64,000 nt of DNA from Blakeslea trispora (GCA_025331445.1 JAIWNE010000039.1:186001-250000); one strand, 5' to 3'; positions 1-12,581 are shown, numbered from the stretch's first letter. The notes: a model not told the origin generated them from the letters alone. Translations and numbers: made by a program.

Positions 1-729
1 TTGCAAAATAACATAAACTGTTGATCCTGGTACTTCATTCTAGCAGCTTCATCCTTTGCTAATGCTTCTTGATCTATTTCTTCCTCCTCCTCTTCTTCTT
101 CTTCTTTTACTATCTGATGTTTTTCTATCTCTTGTGCTTGTTTCAGCTGATCAGATTCTTTATCAATTTCGATCAGTTGTTGCTTTAACTGCTGAATGGC
201 TACTATGTCGCTATCTGCTGTGTCATCTTTTGCTGAGTTCTCTTCTGGCGATGTTATGATGTGATTGACAGACTTTGGTTTGTCTTTACCGGTATTGAAA
301 ACATCGCTTAATAGATCTGAAAGTTTAATGTTTATTTCAGGTACATTCAAACTGAAATCATCAATACTTTCGCCTATACTGCTGAATAGGTTTTTGGCAT
401 CCGAAAGAAATTCAGAGCCTTTATCGGCCATATCTAATAGACCACAGAGACTTGTAAGCTCTATTACCTCTTTTATGCTTCATAATAAAAGTAAATAGGC
501 GCTCACCTTGAAGTTTATTGGTAGCAACAGTAGCACCTGCAACAGCAGTGCCTGCTAAAAACAAGGGTACTCGAACTGCAGAGAAAGCAACTCGGGCTAC
601 TGTGGGTATAAACGAAATAGAACGTTGTTGAACTAAAGTAGGCAGTAGAAGGTGTGTCGAGACTCGAGGTCTTGCTGCATAGGTATATAGTGGACGATGA
701 ACAAGCTTGTGCTTTGGTATTCGAAACAT
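1..729 (-). CDS. MGM1: MGM1/OPA1-like mitochondrial dynamin, 5' part
   Basis: N-terminal part of a probable inner-membrane dynamin GTPase for mitochondrial fusion; the gene runs off the left edge, so the GTPase domain is not visible. Exon 1 (729-507) starts with a basic presequence and then a hydrophobic, Ala/Gly-rich stretch ending TVATNKLQ, as in the membrane anchor of the Mgm1/Msp1/OPA1 family. A GTGAGC donor and a TTAG acceptor join it in phase to exon 2 (433-1), which reads DMADKGSEFLSDAKNLFSSI and then an acidic coiled-coil region with a run of nine Glu. The layout (presequence, one membrane segment, Ser/Asp-rich linker, coiled coil) fits the family. Without the GTPase domain the call rests on N-terminal similarity only; another membrane-anchored mitochondrial protein is possible. 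Confidence 0.65.
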
Positions 730-1156
730 AAAATTAATTTTAAATAGAAAAAAAGACAGAATATAAAAATCAACCTATTGCATACTTTTTATCCATAATA
801 GAAAGTCAGTCAGTTACTTTTGTTTTTTTTTTTCAAATAAGTAGGCATGAAACACATTTAGTAGATAGACAATGATTGGTTTTTTTAAGTATGCATTTAT
901 TAACAAGTAAACAAGAGAGCGAATAAATAAGAGAGAAAAAAAAAAAGACAAAAGTAAATAAAAAATAGATGATAGCTCCCAAATGATTCCAGCAAATTCA
1001 AACAAAAAAAAAATTGCCATAAAGGAACTGAAACCTTGGTTTACCGTCAGAAAGTTAAGTAGTCGATAGCATATATTTTTCTTTCTTTTTGCTTTTTTTT
1101 TAATAGAGACCAGATTTATTCACCATAATTTACTTGCTGAAGCCAACAAATTAAGC
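730..1156. other. Intergenic: MGM1 promoter side / RPL10A 3' side
   Basis: AT-rich spacer with several A and T homopolymers of 8-11 bases. It must hold the promoter of the dynamin-like gene and the 3' end of the ribosomal protein gene, both on the minus strand. The ORF at 814-1020 is hydrophobic low-complexity translation of poly-T runs and has no family features. Confidence 0.6.
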
Positions 1157-1893
1157 TTAGAAGAGACGGTGAGGCTTACCCATGGTGGACTTCAAGTACA
1201 AAGACTTGACGTTTTGCCAGTGCTTCTTCAACAAAGAGACGAGGAAGTTGACGGACAACATGACGTTGGCAATCAATTGGTCTTCAGTCATTTCGAGGTG
1301 ACCGACAGCAACACCGAGACAGAGAACCTTCTTCAATTGGAACTTGATGGTGGAACGGATTTCGTTGGCCTTGTCGGTCAAAGAGTCAGAGTGAGAGACG
1401 GGGGTAGGGAACTTACCGACCTTGTGGAGACCGGGACCCAAGAGACGAGGAATTTGCTTGATCAAAGCTTCGGAAGCAAGGAAAGCATCGTACTTCTTGG
1501 CGAGCTTCTTGATGAGCTTCTTGTTCTTGTTGAGCTTCTTAAGATCGTCAACAGATTGGAATTCCATACCGGCACCCTTAGCTTGGTCACAGTGGAAAGC
1601 ATCACCGAGAACACAGACGGTCATACGGGGACGAGCAATGTTGGGGAGCTTGATGGTACCAGAGAAACGCTTATCACGTTGAGGATCGTAGTTCTTCAAA
1701 CCAATTTGGAGTTCAATGGTTTCAGTGAACTTACGAGGCTTCTCGGCGGAAGCAGCTTGGATTTGGTTGATGATTTCTCTGACGGCAGAAGCGCTGACTT
1801 TGCTATAGGTAGAGACAGTATGTTAGCGAACATGCATGGATGGATGGATGGATGGTTTGTGTAAGGCGGATGGATGCCATATCTTTACCTCAT
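1157..1893 (-). CDS. RPL10A: 60S ribosomal protein L10a (uL1)
   Basis: Large-subunit ribosomal protein uL1, a component of the L1 stalk that helps release deacylated tRNA. Family hallmarks are contiguous: [55 protein letters not shown], and a C-terminus ending [10 protein letters not shown]. The gene has a tiny first exon (1893-1889, ATGAG) spliced to 1802-1157, giving [12 protein letters not shown] and a 216-residue protein, the normal family length. The intron (1888-1803) contains a short TGGA tandem repeat. An intron right after the start codon is common in fungal ribosomal protein genes. The long ORF on the other strand is an antisense shadow. Confidence 0.97.
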
Positions 1894-2572
1894 TGTTAAA
1901 TAGAGATGAAAAGAGAAGGAACAAACTAGTTTGGCAGGCCAGTGCTTTCATATGAAGCGTTTGCTGAGTTTCATTTCGACATGTTTGGACCGAACCGATT
2001 TCAAAGTCCTAAGTTTTTAGTTTTTTTTTTTTATGATTTGACAGCTATTCTGTTTGATAAATCACCTTTTGTAACAAAAGACTCCCCCCCTGTTGTTTAG
2101 TCATGGAAATACCAACTTGTTGTAAAGCACCACGATATTTTGTACAAGAGGAAACAAGTTCAATCAAAGAAACACCTTAGCTAACCAAATATATGCTTCT
2201 TGAATTAGTAGTCTATGCTTCATTTTGAGAAAAACACAAACAATCGAATACATTATCGTTAAATCAAAAATGAAGCCTCATCAATAAAATTAGCTCATCT
2301 TGTTTAAAAAAAAAAAAGAAAACCAAAGTAGTAAGAGAGGGCTATTTACGACTATCGTTAATTGCAACATTCAAGAACCTTTAGGCTTGAATGTTGCAAC
2401 CATTTCTAATCCATCTTATAATTTGATATTACCTTTTCACTAAAGAGTTTTCGAGCAATGATATGACAAGTTCAATATTCTTAAGGCTTATTTTACCATA
2501 GGAGATACCATTTCCCTTTTTTTTTATTATTATTTCTTTATTTATGTGTGGCATTGCTCTTCTCTTTTTTTT
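1894..2572. other. Intergenic spacer upstream of RPL10A
   Basis: AT-rich spacer between two minus-strand genes. It should contain the RPL10A promoter (near 1894-2100) and the 3' end of the small mitochondrial-type gene. The only distinct structure is the perfect inverted repeat listed separately. No ORF with coding character was seen. Confidence 0.6.
2362..2399. repeat. Perfect 14-bp inverted repeat
   Basis: TTGCAACATTCAAG at 2362-2375 is matched exactly in inverse orientation at 2386-2399, with a 10-base loop. It lies about 170 bases past the stop codon of the small upstream gene, so it could act in 3' end formation or be a remnant of a short mobile element. No T-run follows that would suggest a simple terminator. 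Confidence 0.8.
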
Positions 2573-3060
2573 TTAATGAGCAGGAATATTGCCCTCTGAA
2601 TCTCGATGGGAACGAACCCATTCAGCTGTTTCGTCTCTGAGTACATGTGGGCTCACATCAGGCTCTTTTTCTGCTTTGATCTAATGATAAAATATATGAG
2701 AACTGTCCTTTTCTTTTGTAATAAACTACTCTACATACATCAGCCTCACTTTCAGTAGCTGTAGTTTCTTTCCATTCTGGAGCGTTTTCCATCAAACTGT
2801 CACTGTTATGTACTTTTTTTTTTGTATGCATACATATATGTCATGTCAACAACGTGTGTGTGTGTGTGCTTTCTTTCTCTCACCTTTTATTTCATCAAAA
2901 CCGGGATTTTTTCGAAAAAGATGATATGGACTAGTCATCAAGGTTCTATTTTTTTTTCTCCTTGTTAGAATTGTATAAGAAAAAGAGAGGATGAAATACA
3001 GCTTATATACCTTAAAGTGAAAGAGGTCTTTGGTAGATGAATAACGGCGAGTTTGTTCAT
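2573..3060 (-). CDS. Small probable mitochondrial protein, 4 exons
   Basis: Spliced gene whose exons are too short for ORF calling: 3060-3011, 2945-2884, 2812-2739, 2680-2573. All junctions are GT-AG, all phases agree, and the product is 97 residues. It starts MNKLAVIHLPKTSFTLRTLM, which is basic and hydroxylated without acidic residues, as in a mitochondrial presequence. The mature part contains SPYHLFRKNPGFDEIK, ENAPEWKETTATESEAD and a C-terminus with DETAEWVRSHRDSEGNIPAH. The motif order resembles small conserved fungal mitochondrial proteins of unknown function, but I cannot name the family. The exon 3 acceptor follows a poly-A stretch, which is unusual; it is the only site found that keeps the frame open. 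Presequence and location are inferences. Confidence 0.6.
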
Positions 3061-3301
3061 TTGAAGTTTATGAGTTAGAAATGCAACATAATCTGTTTAA
3101 TTTTTCTTTGCTCTTTAAATTTCCCTCATTATTCAAATCATAGCCACTCTTTTTGTATGCAGGATGAAACCCAATGACTGATATGAAACAAACTGCAGTG
3201 ATAGAAAATGGTATGATTTTTTTTAATTATGGAAACACTGTTTTTATAAAGGAAATGATAGGAAGGAAGAGGGGGGGGGATCGAGCATATTATAGCAAAC
3301 T

Positions 3302-4463
<1,162 letters not shown>

Positions 4464-4964
4464 TTTGGCAAGATGAACAAAAAAAAGAAAAGAGAAAGAG
4501 AAAGAGAAAATGAAAAAAAAATTACTTATTTCTTATTTTAACAAAAAAAGTTGACTCAGTGTGTCCAAAAATGTATATTTTTTCAAGATGTATAAAGTGC
4601 AGGCTAGATTATTTTTTTTTTAGGCAGAAGAAAAGGTAATCAGATTATTCGAACACAGGTGGGGGGGGGGGGGTTAGCAGCACTCTGTATTATCTTTATC
4701 ATATCCCTCTATGTCTGTCAATAAGCCATCACGAACTATACCAATGCCTTGTAGAATTTGGATCATTTACTTTTCAAGCGCTTCCTATAATAGAGAAAAG
4801 AATCTGCTCTGGTATTACAGAAGTAGTAAACAGTACTGAGACTTGGTTTGATACTCTTGTCGGCGAATCACATTGGCTCAACATCCCTGAGTGTGCCTAG
4901 ACTGATTCATGTACTTTTTGGTGTGTAGTGTTAATGATATCTACACATTTTTTTTCCTATCTTT
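4464..4964. other. Intergenic with G13 homopolymer
   Basis: PP2A promoter side followed by relic-adjacent DNA. A run of 13 G lies at 4661-4673, striking in such AT-rich DNA and a likely source of length variation. No credible gene was seen. The reverse strand of 4690-4780 reads open for a short distance but resembles nothing I know. Confidence 0.5.
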
Positions 4965-5548
4965 ATATTGGTTACTTCAGTATACAATAATCATTGTGTT
5001 ACACTGAGTATGAGAAGATCAATGGAGCCTATTTAGCCCCATAATCAATGCAATCCATGCTAGGTACATGATGACCAAGAATATTGATACAAGCGATGAT
5101 CTTTCGAATCAACAAGATTCTGGATCAGCAAAACCTTAAAAGATTGTGGGTCAAGTTTGAAGAGAATAGAGCTGGTTTAAAAATAAGAAGAAGATTTGCA
5201 AGTATAAGCGATGCCACCTGGGATATGATTAAGCCCACAGTCGGCATCATTAGCAAGAAGAAGGATGGCTCTCTAAGTCTTCAAAGAAAACGGTTCCCCG
5301 TTGCGCCTGCTGAAGCCATGGCTGTTCACAAGTCTCAAGGTGGTAATTACGACTCTGTAGTTGTCTATGATATTGGTAAAAGAAAAATGGCTAGATCTGC
5401 ATTGTATGTCGCTTGCTCAAAAGCAACTACAGCAGCTGGACTAAAGATCATAACCAAGGGCAACAAATCCATTGCTCCTGCTGAAGAAAAAAGCAATTTA
5501 GTTGAAGAACTACGAAGACAACATTCTTCATGTTGTGATTGCTGGTGA
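4965..5548 (+). pseudogene. PIF1/Helitron-type helicase C-terminal relic
   Basis: Decayed C-terminal part of a PIF1-family (Helitron-like) DNA helicase. The 5084-5548 frame reads WVKFEENRAG, then RFPVAPAEAMAVHKSQGGNY, then SALYVACSKATTAAGL. These match the family's late motifs (the HKSQG helicase motif V region and the YVA-SRAT motif VI region, here with Lys in place of Arg). Just upstream another frame reads MMTKNIDTSDDLSNQQDSGS, the region just before it in the family, and ends in a stop. So a frameshift separates the two blocks. Walker A and B motifs are absent. A homologous stretch exists on the other strand near 52.6 kb, supporting a dispersed repeat family. Confidence 0.65.
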
Positions 5549-6265
5549 ATCAATGTAAAATCTATTTTAAAAGCAAGCATACTGTCATTTAAGAATGACA
5601 ATGGTTTGAGTAGTGCCATTCCTTCGTCTGTAATATCAACAACAAGACTGAAAGCAAAGATTGACAACATCTTTGTCAAATGCGAAGCCAAGTCTACTAG
5701 TACTTATGTGTCGTTTACAAGCTATCATGAACCCTTATGGCTAGTGATTTAATTAAGAAAAAAAAATGACTTGAATAAATATTTGATCTTTTTTTGAGAA
5801 CTGTTCAGCTTTGATTCTGATCTACGGCATATAAAACGCCATGGATTTGGTGCCTCTAGTCAACAAAAGCTTTTTGTTTCTGCAATCGTTTTGTACCTTC
5901 ACAGAAAGCCTTTTTATTTGCCTCTCAAGGGTAATCTAGTTCTGGTGGGGGAACTATGTGGTATTTCCCTATACATCCTATAGCCAAGTCGAATTAGATT
6001 ACATCACTTATAATATACTGTATAGTCGTTAAAATAAACTCTTCTTAGTGAACAAGGAGATGATTGTGTCCGATCCCTCTTGTTAGTGTCTCATTTTTAC
6101 CTCTATGTTCGAAATTATAATGGATGTCCCAACTTGATCTGGGAATTGACTCAAAATTATTTTTTTTATTGATTTCACCAAACTAAGCGGTTCTTGAATA
6201 ATAACAGAAAAAAAAAAGGTGCAAAAATACTTTTCTTTTTCTTTTTCTTCTTGTAATATTCCAAC
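5549..6265. other. Intergenic, possible further relic
   Basis: Spacer between the helicase relic and the cyclophilin gene. Around 5827-5980 the plus strand has an open stretch reading RHGFGASSQQKLFVSAIVLY with a good amino-acid mix but no start and no family I recognise; it may be more transposon debris. The last 60 bases before 6266 are pyrimidine/A-rich promoter-like DNA. Confidence 0.4.
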
Positions 6266-7565
6266 ATGACAACTGTCAATATTTCCAAAGACAACAAGAC
6301 CACACTTTATATTGGTAGAACTTATAGAATACTACATGTAAACTCACGCGTCACTCAATCATACATATCCTGATAATTAGGTGGCATTGATCAACAAGTA
6401 ACAGAAGCTATATTGCATGCTGCCTTTATTCCCTTTGGAGAAATTGTAGCTGTTCAACTCTTACCTGACAATTCCCGAGACTGTAAAGTAGGTCGATTGG
6501 AGTAGTTGGATACACGTTGGCTTATATTTTTTTTGATAGCTACTGCCGCACATAAGGGATATGGATTTGTAGAATTTGAATTACCTGAAGACTGTCAGGC
6601 TGCTATGGACAACATGCACTTGGCAGAACTGTATGGTAAAGTTATTCGAGTTCAGATGGCTAAACCACACAATGTAACAGCTACATCACATCGTGCAGGT
6701 AAATAAATATATACATACAAAGGCAATAGATCAGGCTGATTGACATGATCCATCTATAGTTTGGACAGAAGAATCATGGCTACAGAAATACGCTAATCCC
6801 GAAAATGACGAGGAACAGAAAGAGACACAGACCAATCAAGAGGAAAACAGTAATAGCGATCAAGAAGCAGAACCACATTCTGTACCTGGCGGCAAGTCTC
6901 GCGTCTATATGGATATTGCCATCAATGGATCATTATTAGGACGTATTGAAATGGAGGTACTTTCTTTTTAAGAAGAGTTTTTTTTTTCAGCCATATTAAT
7001 CGTGTCTATGTTTCTTAGTTGCGTGGTGATGTGGTACCCAAAACAGCAGGTAAATGACAAGACATTGTGGGCAAAAATGAGATATCCATTCAATTGACAT
7101 GATCCTTAGAAAACTTTAGAGCATTATGTACAGGTGAAAAGGGCTTTGGTTATAAAAACACATCATTTCACCGTATCATTCCTCAATTCATGTGTCAAGG
7201 TGGTGACATGACAAAGGGAAATGGCACAGGCGGCAAATCAATTTATGGTGGCCGATTTGCAGATGAAAACTTTACATTAAGACATACAGAACCTGTAAGT
7301 GGGGTCTATCGCCTTACACTGTCATTGAGACTAATTTAATTTGCTCTATTCTCAGGGTACTCTTTCAATGGCCAATGCTGGTCCAAACACAAACGGAAGT
7401 CAGTTTTTCATCTGTACTGAAAAGACATCCTGGTTAGATGGAAAGCATGTTGTTTTCGGTCGGGTTACATCAGGCATGAATGTTGTCAAAGAGATGGAAA
7501 GATGTGGTACACAGAGTGGAAAGCCTTCTAAACGAGTGACTATTGTGGATTGTGGACAACTTTAA
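6266..7565 (+). CDS. RRM-containing cyclophilin (CYP33/PPIE type)
   Basis: Nuclear peptidyl-prolyl cis-trans isomerase with an N-terminal RNA-recognition motif. Seven exons: 6266-6314, 6381-6482, 6540-6698, 6760-6956, 7019-7049, 7110-7294, 7356-7565; product 310 residues, close to the family norm. RNP2 (TLYIGG) is near residue 13 and RNP1 (KGYGFVEF) near residue 56. An acidic linker follows, then a complete cyclophilin domain from about residue 151, with [34 protein letters not shown] and VFGRV. The catalytic Arg (FHRII) and the Trp used in cyclosporin binding are present. Relatives act in spliceosomes and chromatin regulation. The acceptor of exon 3 is the least certain junction. Confidence 0.95.
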
Positions 7566-7727
7566 TAATAAAAATATGTTTAAATATGGATAAAATTGTT
7601 TATTATCTACAGTTTACAAGCGAGAAAAAGAGAGAAAAAAGTCATTGAATTGATTCAAGATAGGTATAAAGAGTGCATGTATAAGTATATATGTAAGAAT
7701 GTCTATATAAAAAGAAAAAGCGGTGAA

Positions 7728-9250
7728 CTATCGAAATACACCGGCTGTAGCAAAAACCATGACAACAAAACCCCAAATAATTAAGAATACAGCAACTAAA
7801 TCTAACCAACCAAAAGGAACAGGTCCTTCTTCCATTTCGTTTTTCAGCAAAGTCACTTCTTCTTCCTGCTCAATAAAAACAACATCATCATCTCTTAGAG
7901 GCGTAGGCAGAGCAGAAGAAGATGGAGAAGTCGAGTCAGACTGAACAACTGGGTAACGCCGAGTGATCAAACAAGCAGAGGCAGGAAGAATATAGGCCAA
8001 AAAGGTAGCTGCAAATCCACCTATAAAGCCATATACTTTGCCAAGTGAACGAATGTAGATACCTAGACCTGTCAACATGGCAAACAAAACAACAGTGACT
8101 GCATAGTGTTGAATTGCAGTAGGCTGTTTGAATGCTGTTTCAAAACCAACCATCTTTTGTACGGCTTCTCTGAAAGGATAGAATACCATTGGAATCGTCA
8201 ATACCATACTGAAGCCTAGAGCAAAACGACCCAAGTTGACAATGGCATCATCTGCAGGGAAATTGAGAAATAGGTTGGGTTGTACATCTTTACCGAAACA
8301 GAGATAGCCAATCAAGGCGAATGAGAGAGAGGCGACCCAACTCATGACAGAGGCAAGTGTGGTCGTGATTGTCCATGCGTGAGTGGTTTGATCAGACAGA
8401 CTGAGAAAGACACTGAAACAAACGTGAGAACATGCGAATGCAAATGCAAGTATGCCGAGTGCTCCAAAGATATCAGGTCCATGCCAGTTGAGTGGAGCCT
8501 CATGGGCTGTGCTATAGACGGGAGCTCGGATCAAGAGTGTCAGCAGAATGATAGGTAAACAAAGGACAGAGAGAATAGACCATTTGGCTACTGCACCAAT
8601 CGATCGAGAAAGATTGAGAGGAAATACCTATTCATCAAGATGAGTCATTTAGGTGTCATGACAAACAAAAAAACAAAAGAATTACCAAAAAAATTGCAAT
8701 GAATGATATGACAAATGATCGCTCTGTCATACTTGGATAGTCGGGGAAATAAAGAGCCAATAAGACTGGAATGGTATCACCAATCACTAATATAGAAAAA
8801 AAAAAAGGTCTCAATACATCAATTCCCCCTCCTTTTATCTAAACACTTACGTATGAAATAACTCACACAAGCACCTGATGCTTGGATAAGAATAAGGAAA
8901 TTAAGAAAATGATAACCACAACGTCCAAACGAGTATTCCATCAAGTCAGCAAACTTATAAGTTCCTGATCGTTGGCCTGAGGCAACCAACATATGCAAGC
9001 CCAATTGAGAAATGATAGCCACAAAAATCGACAGTAAAATGGCAGTCCAAAAACCAGCCAAATGAATAGCAAATGGCAAGCCGATGATGCCAGCACCCAC
9101 AGTTGAATTTACTAAATTAAATGCACATTCGATTTTTGAACGGGTGCCATAACCAGGTTTCTCTGACTGTAATAAATCTCTTTCTGCTGCTGATAAAACA
9201 ACTTGTTTTGTAGGTCCTACTGGAACAGACCCATAATGTGTTGGCTTCAT
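7728..9250 (-). CDS. AVT/SLC38-type amino-acid transporter
   Basis: Multi-pass amino-acid/auxin permease family transporter, likely vacuolar. Exons 9250-8851, 8786-8686, 8627-7728 give 466 residues. After a hydrophilic N-terminus comes the hallmark FNLVNSTVGAGIIGLPFA, in which the broken first helix forms the substrate site. About ten more hydrophobic segments follow, including VFPLNLSRSIGAVAKWS and FPADDAIVNLGRFALGFSM. An acidic loop (about residues 400-435) precedes the last helix, near the C-terminus. The architecture is closest to yeast Avt5/6/7 and animal SLC38A7/A11. Substrate and direction cannot be read from sequence. Confidence 0.9.
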
Positions 9251-10965
9251 CTATCTAAAAAAAAAAAGCAAAGAAAATTACAGAAAACAAAAAAAAAAAG
9301 AATAAAATAAAATAAAATTAAAAAAGTTGCCTTTTAAAGCTTACTGTGAACAATTTGCCCTTTTAGTTCAAAGTTCTTATTGGTATTTCAGCAAAATGTG
9401 TGAGTCATGCAGAAGCTAAAATAGATTATTATTATTATTTTTCCCTTTGTATTTTAAAAACGAAAAAGAGGTACTGCATACTGAATGTCTTGTGAGCCGA
9501 ACAGCAAGCCATTACTATCCTCAGATAGATCAAGAGAACAATTTGCAGGTACTGTTGACATTTGTACTATTCTAACTTTCTTTTCTTTTCTTTTCTCTCT
9601 ACATTCTTTTATAGCATAATTGCATTATTTTATTGCCTATGGAAAACATATATAAGCTAAAGCTGTAATTGTAAAAAAGTTCAAATGTTGGTGTTTTATT
9701 TCGAAATTATAATCAAAATGTTTTATCTTTATTTGTACACATGAATGATGACAGTAAACACTTGTTGATGTAAAGTTATTTTGTTTGTGTTTCTTTCTTT
9801 TTTAAGATATTTCTTAAATTCATTTTGTTCTTAAAGTAACTGATTGTATTAGAAGCAGTTATATCTAGCCTTGATAATGATTTTGTCTATAGGTTAAATC
9901 TCGAGGCATGATGAGTGCTTTTTGTTGCAAATAAGAAAGATGCTATAAAGTATTCTCAGCTCTAAATTGTATATGTCGTTGCTTAAAATTCACCACGTTT
10001 TTTGCTGTACAAACGTAAATCACTGCATGTCATCAGATCATTTTCTCATAAAAATTATCTTGATTGATTATCATTTGAACGATGAAACGGCAACAGGAGC
10101 TCAGCAGTCTGTGGATATCTCTGCTTAAGAAACTACCATTAGATCTTTCACTGGATCATATGTGTTCATGTAGTGTGATTTTTGGTTGAACAGCTCATCA
10201 AGGTAATGAGGCTTTGAGTATGGCTGATTTAGTGAATCAATCAGTAAAGTATTGATCATCTGAGTGAGAGAGAGATTGGTAGAATCAAAGTAATGCAATA
10301 GGCCACCCTGTTTTGAGAGTGTGTGAAATTCTTTCTTTATTAGAAAAAATGTTTATACGTCGAGTGGAATATCAGAGCTCAAAAAAAGTAACCCGCTCTT
10401 CATATGCTTATACACTTTTTCTTTTTTGTATTCAACACACATTTAGATTAGCATCCTTGATTACAAAAAGATATAAAAACCTGCAATTGATGATATATTA
10501 AAGGATTTACAGTTGAACAAGAGTTTGCAATAAAATGGTTTTTATACAAAAGACAATGCAATCAACTTGTCCAAACAATCAATAAGAAAAAAAAAAGTCT
10601 AAGTCAAGAAAGATAGTTTTTTTGGGTATGAAATCACTGCCTTGATATTCTTTATTTAAAGAAGTGTACAGTCTCACTTTCTTTTTCGAGCCAAATTGTG
10701 TTCCCTAAAAAAAAGAAAAAGAAAGCAGTTTTAAGGGAACAAGATACAATAGTGGAACTGTATGACAGAAAGATAAAATATAAATATGTAAATTATAGAC
10801 ATAAAAATGATTGTGGTGGTTACATTGAAAATGTTGTAACCCTTGAAGTAATAAATAAATAAAGAAAAAGGAAGAGGGGGGATAAATCAAGTAAGCCTCA
10901 TACTTTTTTTTTTTGCTTTTTTTTTAAAAAAAGCGTGGGCAAGTATACAAGTGTGTGTGTGTTTA
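9251..10965. other. Gene-poor interval with coding-like fragments
   Basis: No firm gene. A short reading frame at 9484 (MSCEPNSKPLLSSDRSREQF) runs into a good intron signal but stops right after splicing. At 10081 a frame starts MKRQQELSSLWISLLKKLPL. Further downstream, EALSMADLVNQS (near 10206) and LRVCEILSLLEKMFIRRVEY (near 10313) also look coding, but I found no set of GT-AG introns that joins them in phase. They may be a decayed gene or one with unusual splicing. The rest is A/T-rich. Confidence 0.35.
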
Positions 10966-12581
10966 CTAGAAGAATGGCGAAGGAGGGTTTCCTTCTCTGA
11001 TGGCATCACGATAACTTGGTAGTTTGTTGTGAGCTTCAAAATAGGAAGCAGTGAAATGCTCTTGACCAAGTAACAACCATTCATCTAAATCTTGTCGTAC
11101 ATGTACAGTGTCACTCTCTTCTATCAATGCCCGCTCAGCACTATCGACCGATGAGCGCAGCTTGGGTACCGTTCCTAGGGTGATCGGAAAACTCAAGGAC
11201 ATGTTGCGCTCCTTATTTTCATCAACAAATTTGACAATCAACCTTAACTTGTGTTGAATCTGAAGCATATCTGTTTGGATGTAAGGCGATACATGAGGTA
11301 GATCTAACAACAAATGCAAATCTGTTTGAAAAAAAAAGAGGGGTTAAATTTGCTTTTCTTAAAGTCTTTTTCTTTCTTTTTCTTACCTATCTCAGATCCA
11401 TCTTGATATTCATTCATGGGATAGGTTGATCCTAAAAGGGAAAAGAAAAAGAAATATAAGCACTCGTTTAAAACTAAGGGGAGTGATCAACGTACGGGAA
11501 AATTTTCGATGTCGTGGTAATAGTAGATTAGTGCCCGTATGACTAAATACCATCCTGGGGCTAAAGTCGCCAGCACGTATGCTATTGATACAAGTTGTAG
11601 ATCAAAATAAGCTATAACCGATAAAAGGTAGACTTACGGATACGTTTCTATCTGCTCCAAGTAATATTCAAGTTTAGCTACTTTAGCTTCTGGGCAAAGA
11701 GGTAAGAATCTACATGTAAACCCAAATGATCTCTTTTGCAAACAAGCGAATTTGGTCATGCAAATCTCGTATTCAATCCGATTCTCTCGACATCCTCGAT
11801 ACCGAATTCTGTTGAGCTGATAAAGCGAATAAAGACTAGGATAGCTATGCCGACATATCTTGATCGGCATACTCACGCCGAGTAAATTCCTTTTGGTTTT
11901 GTTTGTGTTTTCAAGAGTAGAAAACGAGAGCGATTCGGGTGGAGATAGGATCAGGGAAGGTGGAGGACCTGTTGAGGCTACAGGTAGAGATAGAGAAGCA
12001 CTGTTGGATTGTGATCTGTTGGGAGAGAGCATGCGATTGGTCGCTTGCCAATAAGAGACCTTCATACGTTCTTTGATGGAGTTGAGCTTAATACGTGCTG
12101 AAAGTTGATACTCGATCCTATGATGAGGTATGAGAATGGAAGGTGGAAGTGTACCGATATGATGAACCACTATACAAAAGGGCCAATTGTATTTGCCCTT
12201 GTTGAGATAATGTGAGCCTTCGAGGATTTTGGTTTTTTCTTTGATGATGGAGAAAGTAGCACTTGATTCTCCCATTGCCTTGCGTGTTAATTTGTCCATG
12301 AACTTGGTTGACTCAACTGTGCTCCATTTGTCAAGAGGAACCTCATCGTCGTCATGGCGATTGTTTGCATCTTGAAAGAAATCAGAGGTAGAGAAGATGC
12401 TTTCGATCTGACCCTCAAATTGTACTGAGAGCTGCCTTATATGAATAGGGTGAAACAACTCAAGTTCTACGACTCCTGTGATTGTATATGATTCATCTGG
12501 TGGAGAATGGCTGTCTTCATTGTTGAAGGTGTGTATTGTATCTACATTGGATATGATATTTAATTGTAAAATAGATGTCAT
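10966..12581 (-). CDS. Arrestin-fold protein
   Basis: Probable arrestin-domain protein, an adaptor class in membrane-protein trafficking. Exons 12581-11638, 11581-11496, 11431-11387, 11321-10966 join in phase to 476 residues. The N-terminal half has the arrestin beta-sandwich pattern: TGVVELELFHPIHIRQLSVQF, then GKYNWPFCIVVHHIGTLPPS and a SILIPHHRIEYQLSARIK strand. The C-terminal half contains GDFSPRMVFSHTGTNLLLPR and SLSFPITLGTVPKL, typical of arrestin C domains. A Ser/Pro-rich insert (about residues 185-225) interrupts the fold. I see no PPxY ubiquitin-ligase motif; the nearest is LPSYRDAI near the C-terminus, a motif common in fungal arrestins. The cargo is unknown. Confidence 0.8.

Noticed and set aside
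1169..1864. 231-codon plus-strand ORF opposite RPL10A
   Set aside because: It mirrors the strongly codon-biased ribosomal gene in antisense and has a repetitive Leu/Val/Glu composition; no family features.
2041..2572. Search for tRNA or snoRNA genes here and in other spacers
   Set aside because: No GGTTCRANTCC B-box, cloverleaf or C/D box pair could be found by eye in any intergenic interval.
3011..3075. Alternative frame reading NEQTRRYSSTKDLFHFK in exon 1 of the small mitochondrial gene
   Set aside because: Looks like a mitochondrial presequence, but it has no ATG and its splice phase leads to an immediate stop in exon 2; the MNKLAV frame closes correctly.
4661..4673. G13 run as a G-quadruplex regulator
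   Set aside because: A single uninterrupted run with no phased G-tracts; more likely a slippage-prone homopolymer.
9484..9620. Tiny gene MSCEPNSKPLLSSDRSREQF with an intron
   Set aside because: Stop codon directly after the acceptor and no family; kept only as a note in the interval entry.
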